Source: Roseibium porphyridii (GTDB lineage Bacteria; Pseudomonadota; Alphaproteobacteria; Rhizobiales; Stappiaceae). Taken from it: a stretch of 64,000 nucleotides of DNA. The position numbers were made by a program, and so were the translations under genes. Location: positions 4,320,001-4,384,000 of the forward strand of contig NZ_CP120863.1 of the NCBI RefSeq assembly GCF_026191725.2, given 5' to 3'. The notes under the pieces were generated by a model. The model was not told the origin of the DNA and did not search any database. It saw only the letters and a list, made by a program, of their open reading frames with translations. The stretch's first letter is position 1. The number at the start of each line of letters is the position of its first letter. Shown here one piece after another: positions 24,737 to 34,511 of the stretch.

Positions 24737-26626
24737 TTAAGTCGACTCTGTTGAGTCAAATGCCAAAAATCCGCCGGATTGCCGCTCCCAGAGCGTTGCA
24801 TAAAGCCCGCCGCGGGTCAGCAATTCGCGGTGACTGCCTTCTTCAATGATCTTGCCTTTGTCCATCACCACCAGCCGGTCCATTGCAGCGATGGTCGACA
24901 GGCGATGGGCAACCGCAAGCGTCGTACGTCCTTCCATCATGCGTGCGAGGTTTTGTTGAATGGCGAGTTCCGCCTCGCTGTCGAGTGCAGAAGTTGCTTC
25001 GTCCAGAATCAAGATCGGAGCATCCTTCAAAAGGACCCTTGCAATCGTAATCCTTTGTCGCTGGCCGCCTGACAGTTTGACGCCACGATCTCCGACATGT
25101 GCATCAAGTCCTTGCCGGCCTTTGCTGTCTTTCTGGTCTTCAATGAAGTTCAGCGCTTCTGCCGCCCTCGCCGCTTGCAGAATTTCCGCATCCGATGCCT
25201 CAGGTTTGCCATAGCGGATGTTGTCTCGGATAGAGCGGTTCAAAAGCGAGATGTCCTGGGTCACGACACCGATCTGACTGCGCAGGGAGACTTGGGTGAC
25301 ATCCCGTACATCCTGGCCATCAATAGAAATGGTTCCGGCGGACACGTCGCGCAGTCGCATAAGAAGAGAAATGACCGTTGACTTGCCTGCTCCGGACAAA
25401 CCAACCAAACCAACGCGTTCACCGGCGGAAATCCTGAGATTGAAGTCTTCCAGAACGGGTTGACGATCCTCCTGATATGCGAAGGAGACCTGATCAAAAC
25501 TGATTTCTCCGGTGTCGACGGTCAAGTCGACCGCATCGCGTTTGTCCGTTATTTCCGGTCTGCTCGTCATGATCGGCATGGCATCCTTGATGGTGCCAAG
25601 CGTGCTTGTGACTGACTGACCGACGCCGATAAAACTCGAAGACGCAGCCGAGAGCGAACGCGTGACGGTCAGCCCGGCGACGAAATCTCCAATCGAAACC
25701 CAACCGCCGCTCATACCCCAAAAACCGATGGCGACAACCGCCAGCACCATCAGCACATTGAGAAAATGGACGCTGCTGTCGGTCAAAATGTATGAACGAT
25801 TTTCGTTGTGGCGTGTATCTATGGTTTCACCGATCACCTTCCGGATAGCGCCGGCTTCAGAATCTTCAGCCGCAAAGAGCTTCACCATGGCGATGTTGGA
25901 GTAAACGTCCGTCATGGCCCCGGTCGCGCGCGAGTTGGCCGCCGCCACTTTCGCGGAGCGCTGCAAATAGGCTGGAATCGCGGCCCAGGCGACCACAACA
26001 TTGGCACCAATCCAGATCAACACAGGGATTGCCAGTGGCCAGGCGAGAGCCAAAAGCAGAAGGAACGAACCACCAAACTGGATAACAAGGTACGGAATGG
26101 TTTCGATTGCCAACATCATCTGCCGATGAACGGACATTGTGACCTGAGCAATCCGCGAAGCGACCTGACCGGCAAAGGTATCTTCAAAAAATGCGAGATC
26201 CTGCGCTTCCACTGCCTTGTGGGCCTGCCAGCGCATGGCAGCCGGAAGCAGTATCCGGACCGTTTGAAAGGCGAAAGTCTGCCGCAGCAGAAACACGACC
26301 GGATCCACCAGAACAAACAGAACGAAAATGACCGTTAGAAACCAGACATGAGTTTGCAGGAACGCTTGAGGCCCCTGCCCGGTCACCCCATCCACCACAT
26401 AGGCAATCGCCCAAATTCCAGCCAGACCCAGCGCAGATGAAATCATGGCCAGAACCGACACGACAACAAGCTGCCACCGGAACATCTTGGCAAAATGCCA
26501 GACGAGAAAGAGTGGCCCTTTGTCCGGCAAAGGGGTGACAGGAAGCTCCAACGGCTTGAAATGCGTCTCGAAAGGCTGGAAATACCGATCGATCAACCGC
26601 GCCAGGACGGGTTTCATGAACGACAC
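24737..26626 (-). CDS. ABC exporter, fused permease and ATPase
   Basis: 629 residues, a half-transporter of the MsbA/lipid-drug type. Six TM segments lie in about 50-350. The ATPase shows Walker A GLSGAGKST near 410, signature LSGGQRQRI near 512, Walker B LILDEATSALD near 533, and an H-loop AHRLST. It should work as a homodimer moving a lipid, peptide or drug outward. It lies 101 bp after the SufR-like regulator on the same strand, which suggests co-transcription and possible redox or Fe-S-linked control. Confidence 0.9.
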   Translation of the reverse strand: MSFMKPVLARLIDRYFQPFETHFKPLELPVTPLPDKGPLFLVWHFAKMFRWQLVVVSVLAMISSALGLAGIWAIAYVVDGVTGQGPQAFLQTHVWFLTVIFVLFVLVDPVVFLLRQTFAFQTVRILLPAAMRWQAHKAVEAQDLAFFEDTFAGQVASRIAQVTMSVHRQMMLAIETIPYLVIQFGGSFLLLLALAWPLAIPVLIWIGANVVVAWAAIPAYLQRSAKVAAANSRATGAMTDVYSNIAMVKLFAAEDSEAGAIRKVIGETIDTRHNENRSYILTDSSVHFLNVLMVLAVVAIGFWGMSGGWVSIGDFVAGLTVTRSLSAASSSFIGVGQSVTSTLGTIKDAMPIMTSRPEITDKRDAVDLTVDTGEISFDQVSFAYQEDRQPVLEDFNLRISAGERVGLVGLSGAGKSTVISLLMRLRDVSAGTISIDGQDVRDVTQVSLRSQIGVVTQDISLLNRSIRDNIRYGKPEASDAEILQAARAAEALNFIEDQKDSKGRQGLDAHVGDRGVKLSGGQRQRITIARVLLKDAPILILDEATSALDSEAELAIQQNLARMMEGRTTLAVAHRLSTIAAMDRLVVMDKGKIIEEGSHRELLTRGGLYATLWERQSGGFLAFDSTEST

Positions 26627-26727
26627 TGCCTGACCTCCTTGCTGTATGCTGGGGCTTGATGGTTTTGACGGTCACGCGAGACCGGATCTGCGGGGAATGC
26701 TTCCAAGTTCAACAGCAGGAAGCGACG

Positions 26728-27354
26728 TCAGGCACGTGCCTCGATGCGGTAGACGCACCGCCTGTCGCCTGAGAGTTGATGTTCAAGGCGCTCGACGTCA
26801 ACATCGGGGCCAAGCACATCCTGAAACAGTTTGAGCTCCGATCGGCAAAACCCCTGGCAGGCAGTCGCAGCAGCACAGATCGAGCAGTGGTTCTCGATCA
26901 GCAAAAAGCCATCGCCCTCCTGGGCAACATCTGCCATGTAACCTTCCTGCGTACGCAGTTCGGCCAGAACATCCACTTTTTCAGACAAGCTGGATGCTTC
27001 GCTCAAGGCTTCCAGATAGGCAATCCGGCTTTGCTCCTCGCGGTGGGATATCAATTTCTCCAGCCCTGCCGCGCCATAAAGATCAGTTAGACCGTTCAAC
27101 AGCCCCAGCACCAGATTGGAGTGATTGTCAGGAAACTGCTGATGCCCCTGAGGCGTCAGGTCCCACACCCGTTTCGGGCGCCCGACTGACCCCTTCAGGT
27201 CCTCAAAGGCCACCAGACCATCCTGCAACAACCCGTCAAGGTGCTGTCGTACGGCAACTGATGTCACACTAAGCCCTTCGGCAAGATCTGCCGCTGTTTT
27301 GGGACCGGAGGATTTCAGAGCGTTCAGGAGCCGTGTTCTGGTTCTATCTGCCAT
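26728..27354 (-). CDS. SufR-like winged-helix Fe-S regulator
   Basis: About 208 residues. The N-terminal winged helix (RTRLLNALKSSGPKTAADLA, then VTSVAVRQHLDGLLQDGLV) is DeoR/ArsR-like. A C-terminal Cys cluster (HCSICAAATACQGFC at about 165-179, with one further Cys later) matches the ligands of SufR-type 2Fe-2S or 4Fe-4S regulators. SufR represses Fe-S assembly genes when its cluster is present. No suf genes are in the window; the next gene is an ABC exporter, so the target may be different here. The 333 bp upstream (27379-27712) holds no other gene. Confidence 0.75.
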   Translation of the reverse strand: MADRTRTRLLNALKSSGPKTAADLAEGLSVTSVAVRQHLDGLLQDGLVAFEDLKGSVGRPKRVWDLTPQGHQQFPDNHSNLVLGLLNGLTDLYGAAGLEKLISHREEQSRIAYLEALSEASSLSEKVDVLAELRTQEGYMADVAQEGDGFLLIENHCSICAAATACQGFCRSELKLFQDVLGPDVDVERLEHQLSGDRRCVYRIEARA

Positions 27355-27727
27355 GGCCGGATATATAGCGCATTTCAACGATAAAAAAATAGTTCGCTTT
27401 TCTTATTAGCGACGATCTATCTATCGGCAATCCTTAGCTGGCCTTCATCGCAGACAGGAGCCGAAGAACCTGCAAAGATGTGCCTGTGAACGTTGTGAAG
27501 GTCACGAGGTTCAAAGCCAGACGCGATGAAAACACCAAAGAAAGCAACCCGAACCCTCAGATGACACACTTAAAAGTTGCTTTTCCAATGATCGCACCGT
27601 ATTAACGCTTCGTCATCCATGTGATCTTTTGGCGCAAATTGTCAAACGCGTTAAGTAACGTGCTATTACATCTATAACTTTTCTTTCATCTTCTATCCGA
27701 TAGAAATAAAGCATGGCAGAGGAGAAG

Positions 27728-29725
27728 ATGAACAAATTTTCGGCTTTCATAAGATGGATGATGATCGATCCTCGCCATCCGGATATTGCTCAGGCTCAAT
27801 ACAATGAGCTGAAGTCGCAAATTCCTTCCCTTTATGCCTTGCTGATGGTCAATGCGATTGCGGTTTCCTACACGCATTACGACGTTGCACCCTTTTATCT
27901 AACCGTCGGCGTCCTTGTGCCGATGCTGATCTTCACCTCGATCAGAATGGTGACGTGGCTGCGTGCGCGCCGCGTGGTTCTGGGTCCGGACGAGGCCATC
28001 AAGAAGATGCGCCAGACGGTCATTCTGGGAAGCCTCGTGGCAGTCATCTATATCGCCTGGTCTTTAAGCCTGGACGGATATGGCGGTCCTGCCGAAAGAG
28101 GACATATTGCGCTATTCATCGCCATCACGGTCATCGGCTGTATTTTCTGCCTCATGAACCTGCCACAGGCAGCGCTCATGGTAATGATTATCGTGACTGT
28201 TCCATATCTCTTTCACTACATCCGCCAGGAACAGGACGTCTACATCGCGATCGCGATGAACATCTTTCTCGTCTGCCTTGTCGTCATTCAGGTTCTGCTC
28301 AGCGGTTACAAGGGATTTTGCAAACTCGTTCGCTCCCAGGCGGCTCTGGCTGCCAAGCAAAAGGAAACAGAACGGCTGAGCGCTGAAAACGCTCAACTCG
28401 CGCAGACCGATGCCCTGACTGGCCTTCCCAACCGCCGCTATTTCTTCAACAGGCTCGAAAACCTGATTTCGGAAGTGGATGGAACCGACGCGGTATTTGC
28501 CGTCGGAGTTGTTGACCTGGACCGCTTCAAGCCCATCAACGACACATATGGTCACAAGCTTGGCGACCAGCTTCTCACCGAGGTCGGAAACCGGCTGAAA
28601 AGCCTCGGTATGTCGCAGCTGGATATTTGCCGGCTGGGTGGTGATGAGTTCGGTTTTCTGTACCGTGGCGATCTCGAAGACGCCGCACAGACCGGTCAAA
28701 CCATCTGCGAGCAGATCAGCGAACCCTATCGCATCGGTGACCTGCAACTGACGGTCGGGGCTTCCTGCGGGATAGCGTATTATCCGGAAGCCGGCACAAG
28801 TGCGCATGTTCTCTTCGACCGTTCGGACTATGCGCTTTATAATTCCAAAACAACCTCGCGCGGCCGAACGACCGTCTATTCAGCCGAGCATGAGGCACGC
28901 ATCCGTTCTGAGCGCGCGATAGAAAACGCGTTGCAAAACGCGGATCTGGCGAAAGAATTTGAAATCTACTTCCAGCCGGTCATTTCTCTGCCTGAACGCG
29001 AAGTTGTCGGCTTCGAGGCGCTTGCACGCTGGGACAGTCCGGTTTTGAACCGGGTTCCACCCGATCGTTTCATTCCGATAGCCGAGCGCACCGGAATGAT
29101 CCATCGCTTGACTGTTCACCTCTTCGAGCGGGCCGTCGAGCAGATCAATGGCTTGCCGGGTTCGCTCAGTCTTTCCTTCAACTTGTCTGCGCACGACGTT
29201 ACCTCGGCAGAGACGGTCGCCGCGCTTCTGGACATCATTCGCCTGAAGAAAATTGACCCGCGCAGGATCATGTTCGAAATCACCGAGACTTCGGTCATCG
29301 GAAGTTATGAAGCTGCCGAGACTTGCCTCAAGACGCTGCGCGCCGCAGGGGTAAAGCTGGCCCTGGACGATTTCGGAACCGGTTATTCCAGTCTCGGATA
29401 TCTTCACAGACTGCCCATAGACTGCGTCAAGATCGATCGCAGTTTCGTTTCAGGCATCGCGGACCCTGTCGCCATCGGTGTCGTCAACTCGATCGTCAAC
29501 CTGTGCCGCTCCATGCAGATCTTGTGTGTCGTCGAGGGCGTTGAAAAACCCGACCAACTTGAGGTCCTGGAAGCCCTGCAGTGCCATCTGGTTCAGGGAT
29601 TCCTGTTCGGCCGGCCGCAACCTTACGAAACCGTTGCAGCCAGTGCCCTAGAAGCCGGGACGGTCGATGGCCTCTCACTGTCGAACGGCTCCATCAACGG
29701 AATAGTTCTCCAATCGAACGGTTGA
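27728..29725 (+). CDS. Membrane GGDEF-EAL cyclic-di-GMP protein
   Basis: About 665 residues. The N-terminal part has about five TM segments (35-215), like the MASE group sensors. A GGDEF domain (235-395) has an intact CRLGGDEFGF motif. The I-site RxxD is missing (SQLD is in the position). The EAL domain (410-650) keeps the motifs FEALARW, NLSAHD, EITETSV, DDFGTGYSS, VKIDRSFV and VVEGVEK-DQ, so phosphodiesterase activity is expected. The protein may be bifunctional or mainly a phosphodiesterase. The start at 27728 has an AGAGGAGAAG Shine-Dalgarno inside an earlier in-frame ATG at 27713. Confidence 0.9.
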   Translation: MNKFSAFIRWMMIDPRHPDIAQAQYNELKSQIPSLYALLMVNAIAVSYTHYDVAPFYLTVGVLVPMLIFTSIRMVTWLRARRVVLGPDEAIKKMRQTVILGSLVAVIYIAWSLSLDGYGGPAERGHIALFIAITVIGCIFCLMNLPQAALMVMIIVTVPYLFHYIRQEQDVYIAIAMNIFLVCLVVIQVLLSGYKGFCKLVRSQAALAAKQKETERLSAENAQLAQTDALTGLPNRRYFFNRLENLISEVDGTDAVFAVGVVDLDRFKPINDTYGHKLGDQLLTEVGNRLKSLGMSQLDICRLGGDEFGFLYRGDLEDAAQTGQTICEQISEPYRIGDLQLTVGASCGIAYYPEAGTSAHVLFDRSDYALYNSKTTSRGRTTVYSAEHEARIRSERAIENALQNADLAKEFEIYFQPVISLPEREVVGFEALARWDSPVLNRVPPDRFIPIAERTGMIHRLTVHLFERAVEQINGLPGSLSLSFNLSAHDVTSAETVAALLDIIRLKKIDPRRIMFEITETSVIGSYEAAETCLKTLRAAGVKLALDDFGTGYSSLGYLHRLPIDCVKIDRSFVSGIADPVAIGVVNSIVNLCRSMQILCVVEGVEKPDQLEVLEALQCHLVQGFLFGRPQPYETVAASALEAGTVDGLSLSNGSINGIVLQSNG

Positions 29726-29772
29726 CCGGTTTTGTTACTGATGTTGATCCTCCCGCCGTGCTACCAGAAGTC

Positions 29773-30090
29773 ATGACTGGCGGCACGAAACGACAAAAGG
29801 ACATGCGCAAGGCTCTACGGCTGTTGCTACCGCACATCCCAATGCGCGACGCCGAAGCCATCCTCGCAGCATCTCTGGCAGGGCATCTCAGGCATCTGCC
29901 TCCATCCATCGCGCTATGGCAGGCGACAACGAGCTATGTGCGGCATGAACTGACAGACTACGATACGCTTCTAGACGATGGTTACGACAGGGATGCCGCC
30001 AGGTTCTTTGTCGTCGACGACATGAACACGGTACTGGAGGGCTGGGGCTGTAAAAACCGTGTCTCGGCAGAAGACGACGTTATCTCCTGA
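29773..30090 (+). CDS. DUF2293 family protein
   Basis: About 105 residues. The DUF2293 pattern is visible: LRLLLPHIPMRDAEAILAAS near 17, then TSYVRHELTDYDTLLDDGYD, RDAARFFVVDDMNTVLEGWG. Members are small proteins with about 85-residue cores; the function is unknown. A longer in-frame ORF begins inside the preceding GGDEF-EAL gene but reads as a shadow of it. The start is not marked by a good Shine-Dalgarno; GTG at 29758 is an alternative. Confidence 0.7.
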   Translation: MTGGTKRQKDMRKALRLLLPHIPMRDAEAILAASLAGHLRHLPPSIALWQATTSYVRHELTDYDTLLDDGYDRDAARFFVVDDMNTVLEGWGCKNRVSAEDDVIS

Positions 30091-30135
30091 AGACACAGCT
30101 CCTGTTGCGACTGTCGCTCCTGGAGGTGAAACGCC

Positions 30136-30528
30136 CTAGGGACGCCGCGCGACCAGGTCGATTTCAACCAGCGCATCAACAGCCAGGCCCGAGACGCCGA
30201 CGCAGGTACGCCCCGGTAGTTTTCCTTCGTTGAAGAATTTCTTGTAGGTCTCGTTCATGGCCTGATAGTCGCGTTTGAACTCGGTCAAATAGACCCTCAT
30301 GAAGGTAACGTTTTCCAACCCGAGACCGAGCCCTGCCAAAACAAGTTTCAGATTTTCCATTACGCGCTCGGTTTGCGCCTCGATACCGTCAGGCAACGGA
30401 GCATCCGGATCGTCAGGCGCGGTCGGCATCTGGCCAGTGACGAAGATCCAGCCGTCGATCTCAACAGCATGAGAAAACGGGGCGACCGGCTCCGGGGCCT
30501 GATCAATCATGTGATGGATGGGCAGCAT
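30136..30528 (-). CDS. RidA-family (YjgF/YER057c/UK114) protein
   Basis: 130 residues, typical RidA length. Conserved elements are visible: PFSHAVEIDGWIFVTGQMP near 15, QTERVMENLKLVLAG, TFMRVYLTEF and a closing GLAVDALVEIDLVARRP, with GRTCVGVSGLA carrying the conserved R of the active site. RidA members hydrolyse enamine/imine intermediates. A GGAG Shine-Dalgarno precedes the chosen ATG; the longer frame runs into the MOSC gene and is a shadow. It is 43 bp after the MOSC gene on the same strand and could be co-transcribed. Confidence 0.88.
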   Translation of the reverse strand: MLPIHHMIDQAPEPVAPFSHAVEIDGWIFVTGQMPTAPDDPDAPLPDGIEAQTERVMENLKLVLAGLGLGLENVTFMRVYLTEFKRDYQAMNETYKKFFNEGKLPGRTCVGVSGLAVDALVEIDLVARRP

Positions 30529-30571
30529 CTGTTTCTCCGCGTCGATGGAACTCACGACCCAGAGTATCGAT

Positions 30572-31189
30572 TCAGGAGCGCCGGTAAATCCATTGCTCGG
30601 GAATATGCGCCACGACCTCTTCACCCGGACGAGCAATGCCGGGTTTTTCGACATAGCCAACCAGACCACGCAATCCACGGGCTTTTTGTGCAAAGAGAAG
30701 ATCGAGCCCTTCCCGATCGGGGTAGTTTTGCGCAATCGCGGCCCCTGCAAAGCGACACGGCAGATTGTCGCCGTCGACGCGGATCACAAGGCCACTTTCG
30801 AATACCAGTCGCGTGCGCGCTGGTATTCTGGTCAAGGCAGGAATTTGGGAGAGAAGAAAATTGGCCCCGACCCATTCAGGTTTCACCTCCTCGATCTGCA
30901 ATTGTGCTGCAATCTCGGTGAGCTCCTCGCTCGACAGAAGCGATACCTGCCGTTCGTTGCACATTTCGGTGCCTCGAGGATACCAAGGCTCACGTCCACC
31001 CGACAGTCTTGTAAAACCTGCGTGTCTGTCCCCGGGGATACCCTCGAAGGTCAGCTCCAGGCAATCGACAGGGTCCGTCCGAAAGTCGTCCTTGCCGGAC
31101 GTTCCGAAAACGCCTTCGATGCGCCCTGAGATTCTGAATTTGGGCGTGGTCTCGAAGGTGTTGGGTAGGAGCGAAAGCTGGTCACTCAT
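30572..31189 (-). CDS. MOSC-domain protein
   Basis: 205 residues. A MOSC-like layout is visible: GIPGDRHAGFTR near 52, the NERQVSLLSSEELTEIAA segment near 78, and GANFLLSQIPALTRIPA near 108. A conserved Cys lies at about 144 (GDNLPCRFAG) in the expected position. MOSC proteins handle sulfur or N-hydroxylated substrates via molybdenum cofactor in some members; the substrate here is unknown. It is the likely first gene of a unit with RidA. Confidence 0.8.
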   Translation of the reverse strand: MSDQLSLLPNTFETTPKFRISGRIEGVFGTSGKDDFRTDPVDCLELTFEGIPGDRHAGFTRLSGGREPWYPRGTEMCNERQVSLLSSEELTEIAAQLQIEEVKPEWVGANFLLSQIPALTRIPARTRLVFESGLVIRVDGDNLPCRFAGAAIAQNYPDREGLDLLFAQKARGLRGLVGYVEKPGIARPGEEVVAHIPEQWIYRRS

Positions 31190-31328
31190 GAGAGCCTCCT
31201 GATGGCGATTTGGGCCAATCTAGGCGAGGAGGTCTCCCTGAACCAGCAAATCTAATTGATGAATTGATCAAGAATGCCGATTGATGTGTCTGTGCCAAAG
31301 GCCAGTTGCACGCCGGCACATACGAGAC

Positions 31329-31356
31329 GCCCTCCGCGCCTTGAGGCACGGAGGGC
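31329..31356. terminator. Hairpin after the Tyr/His/Pro-rich gene
   Basis: GCCCTCCG/CGGAGGGC stem (8 bp) with an inner GCC-TTGA-GGC extension, 26 nt beyond the stop of the reverse-strand gene. There is no clear T-run, so it is a terminator-like hairpin rather than a canonical one. Confidence 0.45.
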
Positions 31357-31381
31357 AGTCATCCAACAACTGCAGCTTCAC

Positions 31382-32200
31382 CTATTGCAGCTTCACAGTG
31401 CAAACCATTTGAGTGTGCTGTGAATTGATCCAGCAATTCGGCGGCAGCGGTCCTGTCGGGATCGGATAGTAGTAGTAGGCAGGCTGCTTGTTGGCATTTG
31501 CGATCGCAGCTCCTGTTGCTACACCAGCCGCATAGGCACCTGGATGATAATAAGGTCCGTACGGCGGGTAATACGGGTGATAGGGCGGGTAGTAGGGATG
31601 ATAGGGATGGTGCCAGGCGCGGCATCGCGGGTCCTGGGGCGAGTGGTAGCAATAGGGTCCATAGGGTTCAAAGCCTACGCTTCCTGGCGCGGCTGCGGTT
31701 GTGCCATGGCGCTGCGCGTGATGGGGTCTTGAACTGCGGTCAATGAACAAGGCAACACCCTCGGCACTTTTCGGAAGCTCGCCGCGCAACACCGTGACAC
31801 CATAAACCATGGATGAGCCTTCGGTTTTAGCCGACGTCAGCTCGACAAGTGCCGGTGCCTTGTCCGTCTTGCTCAGGATACTGACCACCGCGTTTGGCGG
31901 GTCACCTTCGAAGCCATCAGCAGATGTCCAGAAATCCGCAAACTGCGCGTTGGTAATCTGACCGCCTACGCGATAGGGACGGTCGCTGAAAAAAAGCACA
32001 CCCGTGTTGGCATTCGACAGGGTCAATGTGCTGCCGTCAAACGTCATATCGCCGGCCTGCTGCACAAAATCATATGTCGGCGGCGGTGTCGGATCCGCAT
32101 TAACTGGTTGGGCGTCCTGGGCCATTGCCTGGCCGGACATCATGATGCCGGCAAGACCGGCTGCAATCATCAAATCACGCGCTGAATGAAGTGTCGTCAT
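31382..32200 (-). CDS. Exported Tyr/His/Pro-rich repeat protein
   Basis: 272 residues. A GGAGGAGG Shine-Dalgarno gives a clear start. A signal peptide (about 1-27, ending SGQAMAQ) is followed by a globular domain (28-155) and then a low-complexity segment at about 195-220 with HPYYPPY-type repeats. A short helix rich in Ala/Gly and a Cys-containing C-terminus (NCWINSQHTQMVCTV) complete it. The repeats suggest metal or polyphenol binding, or envelope attachment. I do not recognise the family. It probably acts in the periplasm or outer envelope. Confidence 0.65.
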   Translation of the reverse strand: MTTLHSARDLMIAAGLAGIMMSGQAMAQDAQPVNADPTPPPTYDFVQQAGDMTFDGSTLTLSNANTGVLFFSDRPYRVGGQITNAQFADFWTSADGFEGDPPNAVVSILSKTDKAPALVELTSAKTEGSSMVYGVTVLRGELPKSAEGVALFIDRSSRPHHAQRHGTTAAAPGSVGFEPYGPYCYHSPQDPRCRAWHHPYHPYYPPYHPYYPPYGPYYHPGAYAAGVATGAAIANANKQPAYYYYPIPTGPLPPNCWINSQHTQMVCTVKLQ

Positions 32201-32372
32201 TGTCCATACCTCCTCCGGGTATTACCCGATCTTCAGCTTTTTACACGGGTGGCGAATTTCGATTGTGATATGGAACACACTGTGCCGCGCCAAATGCAGC
32301 TGGATGAAGGCGGCAGGGTGAAATCTTGGTAACGTTGCCCCGCCCGCATCCACCGATGCCAACCTTCTCGTT

Positions 32373-34511
32373 TCAACGGACCGCCGGTGCCATTGAAGTC
32401 TCAAATGCCAACGACCATAGACTGTCTTCTTTCAAGGCGTTGAGACAATAGATCACCTTGCGGGCGTGATAGAGCATCGCAACCCAATCGGTGATCAGAT
32501 CAGTGTCTGTGCCTGCAAGATCTGGCAAAACCGCTAACCAGTCGTCGGCGATCTCAGATCCATGTTCAGCCAGTATCTCATCAAACACACTCAAAATGCG
32601 GGTATTGAGCCTGTCCGCAAGCTGTTGAAGATCGACCGCGTCCGGACTTGCGGACAATTCCTGTTCCACCGCCGTTCGAGCTTGATGGTAGAGAACCACA
32701 TAGTCGGCCAGAACGATCACAAGAACATCAAGCCTGTTTGCCGTTCCGGAGAAACTCGACCAGGGAGCCTGCTCGGCACGATAGGCGCTCGCGGTGGTCA
32801 CCAGCTTGCCGGCGGACACGCGCAATGCGGAAAAATCACCCCAGTCGTCCTTCCCCTTGTCCCCATCCGTACGCAGATAGGCTTTGCAGGCACTCAGATA
32901 GTCAGCGGCAAGCGCACGAATCCCGGTGTCTGACCGTTTTGGAAAGAGGACAAAGGCAATGCCCAACCCGATACCCGCCCCAATGAGCGTGTCATAGAGC
33001 CGTGACCAGAGCTCTAAAATGGGCAGGTCTTCAAGCGTCTGAAGCCCCATGACCACCAGAAAGCTGATGATGCCGGACGCAAGCGCATAGTTGCGTTCCA
33101 TGAAGACGATGACGACAGGAATAGAGACCACCACCAGGCCTATTCGGATTTCCGGCAACGAAGAAAGCAGAGGATCAACGGCCATTGCGACAACAACACC
33201 GGCTGCCGTACCAAGACTTCGCTGAATGGTGCGCTGAACCGTTGTGCCAAGCGTATTGCTCAGAACGATGACAATTGTCAGTGTCACCCAATAGGCGTGA
33301 CTCAGCTGAAAATAGACGCCGAGGCCATATCCTATTGCAGCAGCAACCCCTGCCTGGAGCGCGAGTGGCCAGGAAAGACGGATCCACCAGGCCGCATTGC
33401 TGCTTTCCGCTGTTGTGGGTGAAATTTTGGGGACAGGATTGCCCCTTCGCGACAGTACACTCAATCTCCTGAACGCCTGAGCAATTCTCAGTATATGGAA
33501 CTGATCACTCACCGGAAGGCTCTTATCCGGCACCTCCCAGCCTTTTCTCAACTCTTCCGGCTTCGGCTCGCGACCAGATTGGAGTGCTGCCACGAGCGCA
33601 TCGACCGAGCTTTTGAAAGCTGGAGCGGAGATAAGCCGGTCTTTGCCAGGTTTCGACATGTGGGCCAATGCATCCCGAACCACCTCCAAAGCAAGCTCTA
33701 TCATGGTAGCATTTTCCGGCGAGATGCCTTGCACGGAAGGCTTTGCGCCCAGAAGCTGCGTACTTAGTCGCAGTTCCCCGCGCAAAGCCGCCAGATCCGC
33801 CATAGCAGCAGCGGCACTCTGGCGATCTTCCAACGAACCGGCGGCTGCAAGATTTAGAAATCCGGCCATTGCCTCCCTGTTCGCCGTTTCCACGCTAAGA
33901 TAGGTCTTTTCAGTTGAAGGTCGCCACACGCCTACGCGGATGATCAAAGCGACAACTGCTCCGAGGATCGCCATTGCCGGCATCCAGATGCCGGGAGACG
34001 TCGGCAAGCTGCCCATGATTACGAACAACCAGCAAATCGCCATCATCCGACCGGCGCGTTGCCAAAATCCACCGATTCCGTCCAGTGCGAAACCAAGCGA
34101 GATCACGGCCACCCAGACCAGTTGCAATACCAGTGAGACTGATGCTCCAGCCAATGTCCCGACGACACCGCCAATACTGAAGAGAAGGACCAAGACACCC
34201 GCCATCGCGGTCAACGACGCAATTTCCTGACGCTTCGTCGCAACTGGGGTGAAGATCAGGCAATGAGCGCCTGCAGCCGCCGCAAGCACAGCCAGTTTGA
34301 AGCCAGAGACATTTTCAACATAGCCTCCAGCCATGTGCCCCAATGTGGCTGCCACGAGAACGGTCAGCATCAAATGCACACCACGCACAAGTCTGAGTGC
34401 GCCAGGATCATAGGTCAGCAAACGGGACGGCGCGTGAAACAGCTTTTGAAGCATTGGTCTAACGTGAACTGCTGGTGTCAAATCATTGGTTTTCTTATCA
34501 AGACCCTTCAC
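32373..34511 (-). CDS. FUSC-family transporter (fusaric-acid-resistance type)
   Basis: 712 residues. Two clusters of hydrophobic segments (about 40-200 and 385-530) flank a long soluble region (about 205-380), the YccS/FUSC arrangement. The second cluster carries the ALQAGVAAAIGYGLGVYFQL and RTIQRSLGTAAGVVVA segments of the FUSC_2 domain. A roughly 180-residue soluble C-terminus follows. Such proteins export aromatic acids or other weak acids. The start is uncertain: GTG at 34511 and ATG at 34454 both lack strong Shine-Dalgarno sequences. No membrane-fusion partner gene is next to it. Confidence 0.82.
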   Translation of the reverse strand: MKGLDKKTNDLTPAVHVRPMLQKLFHAPSRLLTYDPGALRLVRGVHLMLTVLVAATLGHMAGGYVENVSGFKLAVLAAAAGAHCLIFTPVATKRQEIASLTAMAGVLVLLFSIGGVVGTLAGASVSLVLQLVWVAVISLGFALDGIGGFWQRAGRMMAICWLFVIMGSLPTSPGIWMPAMAILGAVVALIIRVGVWRPSTEKTYLSVETANREAMAGFLNLAAAGSLEDRQSAAAAMADLAALRGELRLSTQLLGAKPSVQGISPENATMIELALEVVRDALAHMSKPGKDRLISAPAFKSSVDALVAALQSGREPKPEELRKGWEVPDKSLPVSDQFHILRIAQAFRRLSVLSRRGNPVPKISPTTAESSNAAWWIRLSWPLALQAGVAAAIGYGLGVYFQLSHAYWVTLTIVIVLSNTLGTTVQRTIQRSLGTAAGVVVAMAVDPLLSSLPEIRIGLVVVSIPVVIVFMERNYALASGIISFLVVMGLQTLEDLPILELWSRLYDTLIGAGIGLGIAFVLFPKRSDTGIRALAADYLSACKAYLRTDGDKGKDDWGDFSALRVSAGKLVTTASAYRAEQAPWSSFSGTANRLDVLVIVLADYVVLYHQARTAVEQELSASPDAVDLQQLADRLNTRILSVFDEILAEHGSEIADDWLAVLPDLAGTDTDLITDWVAMLYHARKVIYCLNALKEDSLWSLAFETSMAPAVR

